Origin: Bacilli bacterium
GTDB taxonomy: Bacteria; Bacillota_I; Bacilli_A; RFN20; CAG-826
DNA length: 11,124 bases
Assembly: GCA_024698065.1 (NCBI GenBank)
Contig: JAILRR010000067.1
Span: 1-11,124 of the forward strand
Direction of reading: 5' to 3'
Both the position numbers and the translations under genes were made by a program. Shown one piece after another: positions 1 to 5,925 of the stretch. The notes under the pieces are model-generated. The model ran no database searches. It had not been told where the DNA came from and saw nothing but the letters and a program-made list of their open reading frames with translations. Positions within the stretch are counted from its first letter, which is position 1. Each line of letters starts with the position of its first letter.

Positions 1-165
1 TCTGATGTAGTAACCAGGGCAAAGGCTTGAGATGCCGTTTTTGATTTTGTTGTCTTTATTGGCCTTGATGGTATTCACGGTAGCGAGGTTCATTAAACCA
101 ATCAAAAGAGCGGATCCACTAGCGATCGTGGCTAAGGTTAAGGAGACTTTGAGATACTTGTTCAT
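1..165 (-). CDS. rnfG: RnfG, electron transport complex subunit G (5' part only)
   Basis: Only the first 55 codons are present; the gene runs off the low-coordinate edge. RnfG is a membrane-anchored subunit of the Rnf ferredoxin:NAD+ oxidoreductase that carries a covalently bound FMN on its extracytoplasmic domain. Seen here: a short basic start (MNKYLK), one hydrophobic segment at about residues 7-30, then a polar stretch, as expected for the single N-terminal anchor of RnfG. The flavin-binding Thr motif would lie outside the window. The ATG overlaps the rnfD stop in an ATGA arrangement, and a GGAGG Shine-Dalgarno (175-179) sits 9 bases upstream inside rnfD, so translation is probably coupled. 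The identification rests on the N-terminal anchor plus position after rnfC and rnfD. Confidence 0.85.
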   Translation of the reverse strand, partial: MNKYLKVSLTLATIASGSALLIGLMNLATVNTIKANKDNKIKNGISSLCPGYYIR

Positions 166-1265
166 AAATCAAAACCTCCAGCAAAAACCGCCCAAATCAC
201 GATAGCAATGCTTAAAGCAGGGAGAAGCGAAGCAATGATGATGTCTTTCTTCTTCCATTCCTCGCTTGACCATTTTGGATAATCGAAGAGAGGGGCTAAA
301 CAGTTAGCGATGAGAATACCATATCCAACGCCTTCAGGGAGAGCGGCGAAGTGGCGGATGAAGAAAGCGGCGATCGCTGCGCTCATCGCGTAATGCACTC
401 GGCTTGGGGTGGTGATTGGCATCGTCACTGGGTCAGTGACCATGAAGACGGCACCAAAGAGGAAGCCACCGCTAAGAAGATGGGAAAGAACCCATTCTCC
501 ATATGTAGGGATGTTTCCGCCACGTGGAAGAGTGACAGTAAGTCCGCCAGCGAGTGTAAGCAAAGCAAATGTTAAAAGATAAGTGAGAACGACCTTCCAA
601 TCGGCGGCTCTTCTCACAAGAAGATAAACAAGTCCGATGAGGATGGCGATCTTGCAAGTCTCACCGATGGTTCCTGGGACGTTACCAATAAAAAGGTCGA
701 GAATCGAGTATTGTCCACCGGCTAAATAGGTTGGGCTAGCGATGACTTCACCAACACCTGCAAATGGAGCAGTGTAATACATCGAGCTTCCAAAGCAGAC
801 TTTGGCGAAGACCATGCCCACCGCAGCAGGATTGAAGAGGTTATTGCCAGTTCCGCCAAAAAGGAGCTTACCAAAGGTGATGCCAGCGGCAGCGCCAATC
901 ATAAGGGCGTACCAACTAGTGCTAGCAGGAAGGATGAGAGCAAAGATAAGCGCGCTCACTAACGCCGCTAAGAAATTGCTAAGCCTATATGAAGTTAGAC
1001 CATATTTGATTCTTTCGATTAATGAATGCTTCTTTAGGTCAATTGGCATTGGATGGGTAACAAGGACGAATACGAGTTCAGCAATTTCCATCACCGCGAC
1101 GGAAATAAGAACGTTCTTAAGAGCGCCTAAAGGCCAAGCGATGAAAGCGAAAACCGTCACCGGCATAAGAGCGATAACCACATCTAAAAGCATTCTGACG
1201 AGGCTATCTTTCCTCCTGAGGTGAGGTGCACTTTCTTTTATGAATTGTATCGTTTCGGTATCCAT
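162..1265 (-). CDS. rnfD: RnfD, membrane flavin subunit of the Rnf complex
   Basis: Integral membrane subunit of the Rnf ion-translocating ferredoxin:NAD+ oxidoreductase (RnfD/NqrB family), 367 residues, close to the usual length. Most of the protein is hydrophobic helices. Family landmarks are visible: GGTGNNLFNPAAVG at 137-150, LDLFIGNVPGTIGET at about 189-203, and VTDPVTMPITTP at 276-287. In known RnfD proteins an S/T-G-A-T motif just before the LDLFxGN segment carries the covalent FMN. Here that position reads E-V-I-A-S-P-T (173-179): the acceptor Thr is kept but the SGAT context is lost, so flavinylation is uncertain. The gene starts 11 bases after the rnfC stop with an AAAGGA ribosome site, and its stop overlaps the rnfG start. 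Confidence 0.95.
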   Translation of the reverse strand: MDTETIQFIKESAPHLRRKDSLVRMLLDVVIALMPVTVFAFIAWPLGALKNVLISVAVMEIAELVFVLVTHPMPIDLKKHSLIERIKYGLTSYRLSNFLAALVSALIFALILPASTSWYALMIGAAAGITFGKLLFGGTGNNLFNPAAVGMVFAKVCFGSSMYYTAPFAGVGEVIASPTYLAGGQYSILDLFIGNVPGTIGETCKIAILIGLVYLLVRRAADWKVVLTYLLTFALLTLAGGLTVTLPRGGNIPTYGEWVLSHLLSGGFLFGAVFMVTDPVTMPITTPSRVHYAMSAAIAAFFIRHFAALPEGVGYGILIANCLAPLFDYPKWSSEEWKKKDIIIASLLPALSIAIVIWAVFAGGFDL

Positions 1266-1276
1266 TATCGTTTCCT

Positions 1277-2584
1277 TTAGAGTTTAGCAATGACCTTCGC
1301 TCTTCTGACATAATCCGTAACTTGGATTTTGGATGTGCAGCTATATGCGCATAATCCACATTCGATGCACTTAAGAGGCTCAAGGGCTTTAATCATGTCT
1401 TTATCCATCGCTTTGACGGCATTCATGATCTGAACTGGCTTAAGATGCACTGGGCAAGAAAGGACGCATGAACCGCATCTGATGCAGTTTTCTTCTTTTA
1501 TCTCATCATGATTGAGGACGATGATTGAGGTTACTGTCTTCGTGCAGATGCAGTCATCACTAGGAAGAGAAGCACCCATCATCGGGCCACCCAAAATGAA
1601 GACTTTCTTCTTCTCTGGATGCGTATATCCCCCGCATTTCTCAAGGATATACTTCATTGGGGTACCGTTCCTGATTGAGAAGTTGCCAGGGTATTTGATG
1701 CCATCCCCCGTGACTGAGACATATCGCTCAACGATCGGGCGGTTATATCTCACGCTTTCATAAAGACCAGCGACGGTTGAGACGTTGAAATTGACGATGC
1801 CATATTCGCTTGGAAGATGACCAGAAGGGACACTAATGCCAGTCGCGCTTTTGATCATGGCGATTTCCCAGCCTTGTGGGTAGAAGTTACCGACTGGGCA
1901 GACAGTGATTCCGCTATCAGGCATCTCGCTAAGGAACATGTTGTAGATGGCGATGATGTCTTTGTATTTCTTTTTGACGCAGAGCCTTGCATCTTTGGTG
2001 CCGAAAGCCTGCTGCATGAGCTTGATGCCGTTGATGACGTTTTCTGCGTGTTCCACCATCATCCTCTTATCGGCGGTGATATATGGCTCACATTCGATGC
2101 CATTGATGAGGATGGTATTGATCTTACGTCCTTTGGTGTCGAACTTAACGTATGTCGGGAAAGAAGATCCGCCTAAGCCTGCTGAAGCGCGGTCTCTAGC
2201 GATTTCCATGATTTCTTCTCTTGTGAGTTTGGCTATTTCTTCAGGGGTTCTTTCAAAAGTGACGCTTTTATCTTCTTCGTCTTTGAAATCGTTTTTGATA
2301 TGGGCGAAGTTAACCATCTTCCCTGAACGGTGAAGATGTTTCTCGTAGCCAACGAAAGTGCCGCTTACGGTTGAGTGGATTGGCTGATTGAAGAATGGGC
2401 CATAACGCATGCCGATGACTTGGTAAAGCAAGACATGGTCCCCTTCTTTGATGGTCAGCTCCGCTTTTGGACACCTCGCGTTTTCCATCGCAATGAAAAT
2501 GTCTTCTGGCTCACCGATGTCGATGGTCGGAAGAATTTCCAAAAGATTCCTGGTGTTCTCAATTGTGGTTGTTTTCGCAATCAT
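1277..2584 (-). CDS. rnfC: RnfC, NADH/FMN/Fe-S subunit of the Rnf complex
   Basis: Peripheral cytosolic subunit of the Rnf complex. Family knowledge: it exchanges electrons with NAD(H) through bound FMN and two [4Fe-4S] clusters. Seen in the 435 residues: an N-terminal RnfC barrel-sandwich region (about 20-90), a glycine-rich nucleotide/FMN loop GLGGSSFPTYVKF (136-148; the usual form is GLGGAGFPTxxK), NGIECEPYIT (161-170), an SLBB-like stretch with VSVTGDG (289-295), LGGPMMG (331-337), and two ferredoxin-type clusters, C367xxC370xxC373xxxC377 and C406xxC409xxC412xxxC416. It is the first gene of the operon, followed by rnfD and rnfG, the usual C-D-G order. The ATG at 2584 has no good SD; the nearest GGA is partly inside a small hairpin. 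Confidence 0.96.
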   Translation of the reverse strand: MIAKTTTIENTRNLLEILPTIDIGEPEDIFIAMENARCPKAELTIKEGDHVLLYQVIGMRYGPFFNQPIHSTVSGTFVGYEKHLHRSGKMVNFAHIKNDFKDEEDKSVTFERTPEEIAKLTREEIMEIARDRASAGLGGSSFPTYVKFDTKGRKINTILINGIECEPYITADKRMMVEHAENVINGIKLMQQAFGTKDARLCVKKKYKDIIAIYNMFLSEMPDSGITVCPVGNFYPQGWEIAMIKSATGISVPSGHLPSEYGIVNFNVSTVAGLYESVRYNRPIVERYVSVTGDGIKYPGNFSIRNGTPMKYILEKCGGYTHPEKKKVFILGGPMMGASLPSDDCICTKTVTSIIVLNHDEIKEENCIRCGSCVLSCPVHLKPVQIMNAVKAMDKDMIKALEPLKCIECGLCAYSCTSKIQVTDYVRRAKVIAKL

Positions 2585-2592
2585 TTTATTGT

Positions 2593-2606
2593 CCAGCTAA
2601 TGCTGG
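2593..2606 (-). promoter_or_regulatory. Small leader hairpin at the rnfC ribosome-binding region
   Basis: In the rnfC leader the transcript would read CCAGC-AUUA-GCUGG, a perfect 5-bp stem with a 4-base loop ending 8 bases before the ATG. The only SD-like bases (GGA) lie at the 3' foot of this stem, so it could limit initiation. A better SD-like AGGUAGG lies about 30 bases upstream of the ATG, too far to serve it. The hairpin is seen directly; any regulatory role is inference. Confidence 0.3.
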
Positions 2607-2626
2607 TTCGTATTACCTACCTTGCT

Positions 2627-2632
2627 ATTTTA
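2627..2632 (-). promoter_or_regulatory. Possible -10 box for the rnf operon
   Basis: On the minus strand the hexamer TAAAAT (5/6 to TATAAT) lies about 43 bases upstream of the rnfC ATG, giving a leader of roughly 36 bases. No good -35 is visible, only a T-rich tract, so this is a weak call based mainly on position: the unit must start between the hairpin at 2671-2696 and rnfC. Confidence 0.3.
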
Positions 2633-2641
2633 GCCTATCGG

Positions 2642-2698
2642 TAAAAAAGTAAAAACCCTCTAAACCAATAAAAAAGTAACTTTTTTGTTACTTTTTAC
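2642..2698. repeat. TAAAAAAGTAA repeats: two direct copies and one inverted near-copy
   Basis: TAAAAAAGTAA occurs exactly at 2642-2652 and 2669-2679, starts 27 bases apart. A near-identical inverted copy (TTACTTTTTA) lies at about 2688-2697. The copies sit just upstream of the proposed rnf promoter, so they could be operator sites. A/T-rich low-complexity sequence is the plain alternative. Confidence 0.4.
2671..2696 (-). terminator. A/T-rich hairpin, possible terminator after the XRE/DUF3990 cassette
   Basis: A perfect 10-bp inverted repeat, AAAAAGTAAC / GTTACTTTTT, with a 6-base loop and T tracts on both sides. Read on the minus strand it would form a stem followed by U-rich sequence, about 170 bases downstream of the last cassette gene. 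The stem is weak (few GC pairs), so it may be a poor or bidirectional terminator, or a protein-binding site in front of rnfC. Confidence 0.4.
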
Positions 2699-2817
2699 AT
2701 GAGTGAAAGTTTTGGGCTTATTTTGATTCGAAAAACAGATTTTGTGATGAAGCAATTTACTTTTGCTTTCAAATACGCGTAGTTAAGCCTAAATTTCCAT
2801 TTTTGTAAATATCCACT

Positions 2818-2861
2818 TGCATCAAATCGGGGTGTGAAATCTTCAAATTATGCATCAAATC
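2818..2861. repeat. 11-bp direct repeat TGCATCAAATC, two copies
   Basis: Exact copies at 2818-2828 and 2851-2861, starts 33 bases apart (about three helical turns), just past the stop of the 71-residue gene. No further copy was found nearby. The rest of the gap between that gene and rnfC (2699-2867) shows no gene or RNA I can support. Confidence 0.5.
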
Positions 2862-2867
2862 ACAAGG

Positions 2868-3083
2868 TCACTTATCAGTTTTTCTTCGGTTTTCTTCTTC
2901 AAAAAGGGAAAACAGATAAAGCGATGACTGTCCATATAAGCCAGTCTCATCATCATCTAGTTGGTTGATGATGTCAGATTCGTAGAAAAGATCCCTAGCC
3001 TCATTGAGGCTGAGTTTGTGTTTCTTGGCGATTAGTTCAATCGTTCTCGTTATGAGTATTGTTTTAGAAAGAGTGTGTCCCAT
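2868..3083 (-). CDS. Small third component of the DUF3990 cassette, unknown function
   Basis: A 71-residue soluble, largely helical, acidic-to-mixed protein with no signal or membrane segment. Visible landmarks: a helix at about 6-21, LSLNEARDLFYES (24-36), and DDETGLYGQSSLYLFSLFEEE (about 44-64). From memory, small proteins with an 'EAxxxFY.S ... D-E-T-x-L-Y-x-x-S ... Y-L-F' pattern accompany DUF3990 genes, but I know no assigned function. The ATG shares one base with the upstream stop (TAATG), and a GAGGT site (3090-3094) lies 6 bases upstream, so it is translationally coupled to the DUF3990 gene. It could be an antitoxin, a co-factor of the effector or a specificity subunit. The gene is well supported; its role is not. 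Confidence 0.8.
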   Translation of the reverse strand: MGHTLSKTILITRTIELIAKKHKLSLNEARDLFYESDIINQLDDDETGLYGQSSLYLFSLFEEENRRKTDK

Positions 3084-3565
3084 TATTTGACCTCATAACT
3101 GCTTACAAATTTCAGAAGCGATAACGATTCCTCGGTACAGAAAGCAAGCTGGGAATTGATCTTTTGAAATTTAAGCCTTTCAATGGCATCTTCCTTTTTC
3201 ATGACCCCTTCAATGACATAAAGGATCGTTTCACCAACAGAATCATCTGCAATCTTGCCTTTAACAATATCGTAACCATGTCTATAAGAAGAGTCGGTTC
3301 TGCACTTGATTATCATTTCGAGCCAATCCATATCCGCCTCAGCAAAAGTTTTCGTTCTGAATGTCTTGGCCCTTTTCGTGTCAAATTCGAAAGCACTCAC
3401 GATCGCAGCCGCGCTCCTCGTCATCCTCTTCTTTCGAATTGCCATTCTCTCGGCTTGTTCTTTAATTGGAGTCAGATAAAAGGCGCTGCCAAAATCTTTT
3501 CCCTTTACTGACTGGATGATTTTCGGGTCTTCAACCGCAACATTTGATCCATGATAAAGAATCAT
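3083..3565 (-). CDS. DUF3990 protein, putative ADP-ribosyltransferase-fold effector
   Basis: A 160-residue cytosolic protein matching the DUF3990 pattern: LYHGSN (3-8) at the N terminus, DFGSAFYLTP (24-33), HGYDIVKGKIADD (96-108), a helical linker with KEDAIERLKFQ (124-134), and the closing SQLAFCTEESLSLLKF (138-153). I believe DUF3990 belongs with the ADP-ribosyltransferase-like folds. On that reading the NAD-binding triad would be H5, Y30 and Q139 (or a nearby acidic residue), which is inference. It is the middle gene of three. Its ATG overlaps the upstream stop (ATGA) behind a strong AAGGAGG (3572-3578), and its stop overlaps the next start. Lying behind an XRE regulator, it is the likely toxin or effector of the module, similar in logic to RES/Xre pairs. 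The target is unknown. Confidence 0.85.
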   Translation of the reverse strand: MILYHGSNVAVEDPKIIQSVKGKDFGSAFYLTPIKEQAERMAIRKKRMTRSAAAIVSAFEFDTKRAKTFRTKTFAEADMDWLEMIIKCRTDSSYRHGYDIVKGKIADDSVGETILYVIEGVMKKEDAIERLKFQKINSQLAFCTEESLSLLKFVSSYEVK

Positions 3566-4014
3566 CGCGAGCCTCCTTCTAACCTACAATCGATATACTC
3601 ATTTATCGAATACGTTGACATGCCATGCATATCTTCATAATCATCAATCAATTCGCGGATTATGCCTTCCTTTAAAAGCTTCCGGTATGTTTCTTGGCTA
3701 CCCCTATTCACGCTAGAGGCATATTGTTCAACACACATTACCACAAATCGGTTAATCTTTTTGTCCATTATGGTATTAGTTCTAGTCGCCCTTTTGCGCC
3801 TAATGTCATCCATAGAAGCGCAAATTTGAAGCGACATCCCTAAAACACGGAGGATTTCCATTACCGTTTCGAGACTAGGATTGCCACTTCCGTTTTCTAT
3901 GGCCGAAAGGGTTGATCTCGTTATGCCTGCCTCTTTTGCAACATCATCCATCCTCAGGTTCAAACTTAGTCTTCTGTTTTTTATGTTTTTCCCGATTTCG
4001 CGTTTGTTTTCCAT
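3562..4014 (-). CDS. XRE-family regulator fused to a DUF3791-like domain, putative antitoxin
   Basis: As called, 150 residues. The N-terminal part is a Cro/C1-type helix-turn-helix with MDDVAKEAGITRSTLSAIENG followed by NPSLETVMEILRVLG, the usual five-helix XRE core. After a basic linker (RRKRATR) the last 65 residues or so match DUF3791: FVVMCVEQYA, a LLKEGIIREL helix, then DDYEDMHGMSTYSINEYID. DUF3791 proteins normally stand alone next to DUF3990 genes; here the domain is joined to the DNA-binding domain. Start choice: in-frame starts exist at 4068 (TTG), 4050, 4032 and 4014. None has a good SD, and 4050 overlaps the proposed -10 box, so I prefer 4014 (4032 possible). The stop overlaps the DUF3990 start. 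It probably represses its own promoter and neutralises the partner protein. Confidence 0.85.
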   Translation of the reverse strand: MENKREIGKNIKNRRLSLNLRMDDVAKEAGITRSTLSAIENGSGNPSLETVMEILRVLGMSLQICASMDDIRRKRATRTNTIMDKKINRFVVMCVEQYASSVNRGSQETYRKLLKEGIIRELIDDYEDMHGMSTYSINEYIDCRLEGGSR

Positions 4015-4044
4015 ACCTGAATCATAAGCCATTTTACTTTTAAT

Positions 4045-4060
4045 GTCCATTATATTGGAC
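4045..4060 (-). promoter_or_regulatory. Promoter -10 box inside a palindrome, likely XRE operator
   Basis: On the minus strand the sequence is GTCCAATATAATGGAC: 5-bp arms GTCCA/TGGAC around a 6-base centre, containing a perfect TATAAT (4054-4049). Transcription would begin near 4042. At 16-base spacing the -35 region reads AAAACA, a weak match. A palindrome on the -10 box directly in front of an XRE gene is the classic layout of an autorepressed operator. The palindrome and hexamer are seen; binding by the XRE protein is inferred. Confidence 0.55.
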
Positions 4061-4091
4061 TTTATCAATGTGTTTTATTGGTTTAAAACAA

Positions 4092-4124
4092 AAGAAAACC
4101 CCCTTCTTTTATCCAGAAGGAGGT
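4092..4124 (-). terminator. Rho-independent terminator after the S41 peptidase gene
   Basis: The minus-strand transcript would form ACCUCCUUCU / AGAAGGGGGU, a 10-bp stem with one G-U pair and a 7-base loop, followed by UUUUCUUUUGUUUU. It lies about 30 bases past the peptidase stop and separates that gene from the XRE cassette. Confidence 0.9.
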
Positions 4125-4154
4125 CATTTTATTATGGTTTTGCAAATGTTTTTC

Positions 4155-5846
4155 TTATGCGGCTGCCGATTGGTTGATGGCCTCATGAATCTTGGAGCAA
4201 TCATAGAAATCTTCATAAGCCAGATCGATGTCTGGTTCGACGCCACCTTCGATGGCGTTGAAGTGTTTCTCCCCATCGCTTTCCGTAACGCTTCTAATCG
4301 AGTTTGGTGAGCTGATCGTTATAGCGGTTCCATCCGCTAAGACGAGAGACATGATGCTGCACATTCCTCCACCGGACTTCTTTCCAATTACTTTTCCAAG
4401 CCCCATGTTTTTGAAGGTGCTCGTCAAAAGGTTTGCGGCGCTGAAAGTGTTCACCCCAGTCAAAAGATGCCAATCATATTGATCATAGGCATCCCCTGCA
4501 TAGTTTCCATCGCCATCGATATCGACGTAAGAGCCATCGATTCGGTAGGCATTATCCAAAGTGTTATATGTTGAATAAGGAATCTTGAGATCGGTCATGA
4601 AGCCGATGACCTTTTCCATCGCGTCCACATAACCACCGCCATTGAGGCTAAGATCAAGGACGATGTCATCGACTTCAGGATGGGCGCTGATCTCTTCCAT
4701 GCACTTACGCATATATTGATATGAATCATATTTCCAGGCATCTTCTTTGACGCCCCCGTTTTCATCATAGATGCTTGCTCTGCTTCCCGTTTCAAAGGAA
4801 TTGAGGATGATGACTGCGAGATCATCTTGGAACTTGACTGGGTTCTCTTCCCAGTTCACTGATTTCCTAAGGTTTCTCTGCGTCGTTCTTCTAGCGTAGT
4901 ATTCAGTCCAAAAGTCCCCATAATCATCCGTACCGACGCTTGCCTTTGAGACATCGCAATAGTAAGAAGGCATGTCGATTCTCGTATGAAGCTCATCGAG
5001 CATTCCATAGACGATCTCCTTATAGGCGATGAAGTTATCAAGCGGACCTTGTGACCATAAGTAGTCATATGTGCCTTTTTCGAGATGGTTCTTGAAGCCA
5101 TCCTCATATCCTTTGTATTCCTTTAGCCCATAGAAAGTATTCATGGTGAAAAGGAGAGAATTAACAGCGGCAACCCTCATGTTATAGGATTCTGTTTTCT
5201 TGTTTCTTTCGCAGTCATAGTAACCATCGATATTGCCCATCTCGCCATAGGTGGCAAAACACTTCTCACCGTTAAAGAAGACATTGAATCCTGAGGTTGA
5301 GCAGAAGAGAGTGTTTGCGAAAAATAACGGCAAAATGCACTTCTTCTCATGACAAAGGATATCGAAATAATAATCCGCGACATTCACCTCGAATGAAGCG
5401 TCACGATAGTAATAATCGTTCGTCGAATAGATGTGCTCACCATAATCGGTGCTGCTACCGATGAAGGAATACCATTCGAAATCATGGTAGCTATTCGCGT
5501 AAATCGAATCTTCCGCCCAATCGAAGACAACCTTATTTCTTTCGTCATGAGAAACGAGGACATAGCCTTCTTTGAAATCGTATTCATAAGAAACGCCTTC
5601 GGCATCGAAGAACCCATCGAAGGAGTTAATGAAGCCTTCAAGATCGACATATGGGACATCGCTTCCATCGATATACCAGATGGTCAATTCGTTTCCTTTG
5701 ATGTCGTAATCTTCAGTGGCTTTATTGATGATCGGAACGTTTTTGGTAGCAAAAGTCCTATCTTCGTCCCAGGCCTTGGAGTCTTCGAAAGAACAACCGC
5801 CGAGGACAAGTGAGATGAAAGGAAGGAGAACAAGCTTTTTCTTCAT
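4155..5846 (-). CDS. S41-family peptidase lipoprotein
   Basis: A secreted, membrane-tethered serine peptidase of the C-terminal-processing/tricorn-like S41 family, 563 residues. Residues 1-18 are a lipoprotein signal with lipobox L-G-G-C18. A long acidic, Tyr/Asp-rich N-terminal region (about 20-270) has no family I recognise. Then come S41 landmarks: DELHTRI (about 284-290, the family D-x-H-T motif), IVLDLSLNGGG (395-405), NTFSAAN (466-472) with the likely nucleophile Ser469, GKKSGGG (488-494) and GGVEPDID (534-541). An insert at 442-452 (DIDGDGNYAGD) resembles a calcium-binding loop. An in-frame start at 5984 was rejected because it lies across the previous gene's end and terminator and hides the signal peptide. 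It is monocistronic between two terminators. The substrate is unknown. Confidence 0.88.
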   Translation of the reverse strand: MKKKLVLLPFISLVLGGCSFEDSKAWDEDRTFATKNVPIINKATEDYDIKGNELTIWYIDGSDVPYVDLEGFINSFDGFFDAEGVSYEYDFKEGYVLVSHDERNKVVFDWAEDSIYANSYHDFEWYSFIGSSTDYGEHIYSTNDYYYRDASFEVNVADYYFDILCHEKKCILPLFFANTLFCSTSGFNVFFNGEKCFATYGEMGNIDGYYDCERNKKTESYNMRVAAVNSLLFTMNTFYGLKEYKGYEDGFKNHLEKGTYDYLWSQGPLDNFIAYKEIVYGMLDELHTRIDMPSYYCDVSKASVGTDDYGDFWTEYYARRTTQRNLRKSVNWEENPVKFQDDLAVIILNSFETGSRASIYDENGGVKEDAWKYDSYQYMRKCMEEISAHPEVDDIVLDLSLNGGGYVDAMEKVIGFMTDLKIPYSTYNTLDNAYRIDGSYVDIDGDGNYAGDAYDQYDWHLLTGVNTFSAANLLTSTFKNMGLGKVIGKKSGGGMCSIMSLVLADGTAITISSPNSIRSVTESDGEKHFNAIEGGVEPDIDLAYEDFYDCSKIHEAINQSAAA

Positions 5847-5852
5847 GGATAC

Positions 5853-5858
5853 ATCATA
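5853..5858 (-). promoter_or_regulatory. Possible -10 box for the S41 peptidase gene
   Basis: TATGAT (5/6 to consensus) lies 6 bases before the ATG at 5846 in the short gap after the upstream terminator, and no SD is visible. If this is the true -10, the transcript would begin at or next to the start codon, giving a leaderless or nearly leaderless mRNA. The -35 is poor, so confidence is low. Confidence 0.3.
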
Positions 5859-5883
5859 CAACGAGCGGCACACCAAATAATAG

Positions 5884-5916
5884 AAAAAGCCCCCTACTTC
5901 TATAGAATAGAGGGCT
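5884..5916 (-). terminator. Rho-independent terminator of the signalling operon
   Basis: The minus-strand transcript gives AGCCCUCUAUU / AGUAGGGGGCU, an 11-bp stem with two G-U pairs and a 7-base loop, followed directly by a U run. It starts 9 bases past the stop of the 1027-residue gene. Confidence 0.92.
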
Positions 5917-5925
5917 ATTTGACCG

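Noticed and set aside
351..1224. Plus-strand open frames opposite rnfD, and similar frames opposite rnfC and the 1027-residue gene
   Set aside because: They are antisense shadows with arginine/serine-rich or low-complexity composition and no conserved motifs, while the minus strand encodes clear families.
2699..2782. 27-codon plus-strand reading frame in the gap before rnfC
   Set aside because: It has no ribosome site, no recognisable motif, lies opposite to all neighbours and starts in the A/T-rich hairpin; it is likely chance.
2671..2861. CRISPR array or tRNA-like element in the intergenic repeats
   Set aside because: There are only two copies of each short repeat with unequal spacing, and no cloverleaf or repeat-spacer pattern.
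4015..4068. Upstream starts (TTG 4068, ATG 4050, ATG 4032) for the XRE gene
   Set aside because: The first two fall before or within the proposed -10 box and none has an SD. 4032 remains possible; the HTH core needs only the 4014 start.
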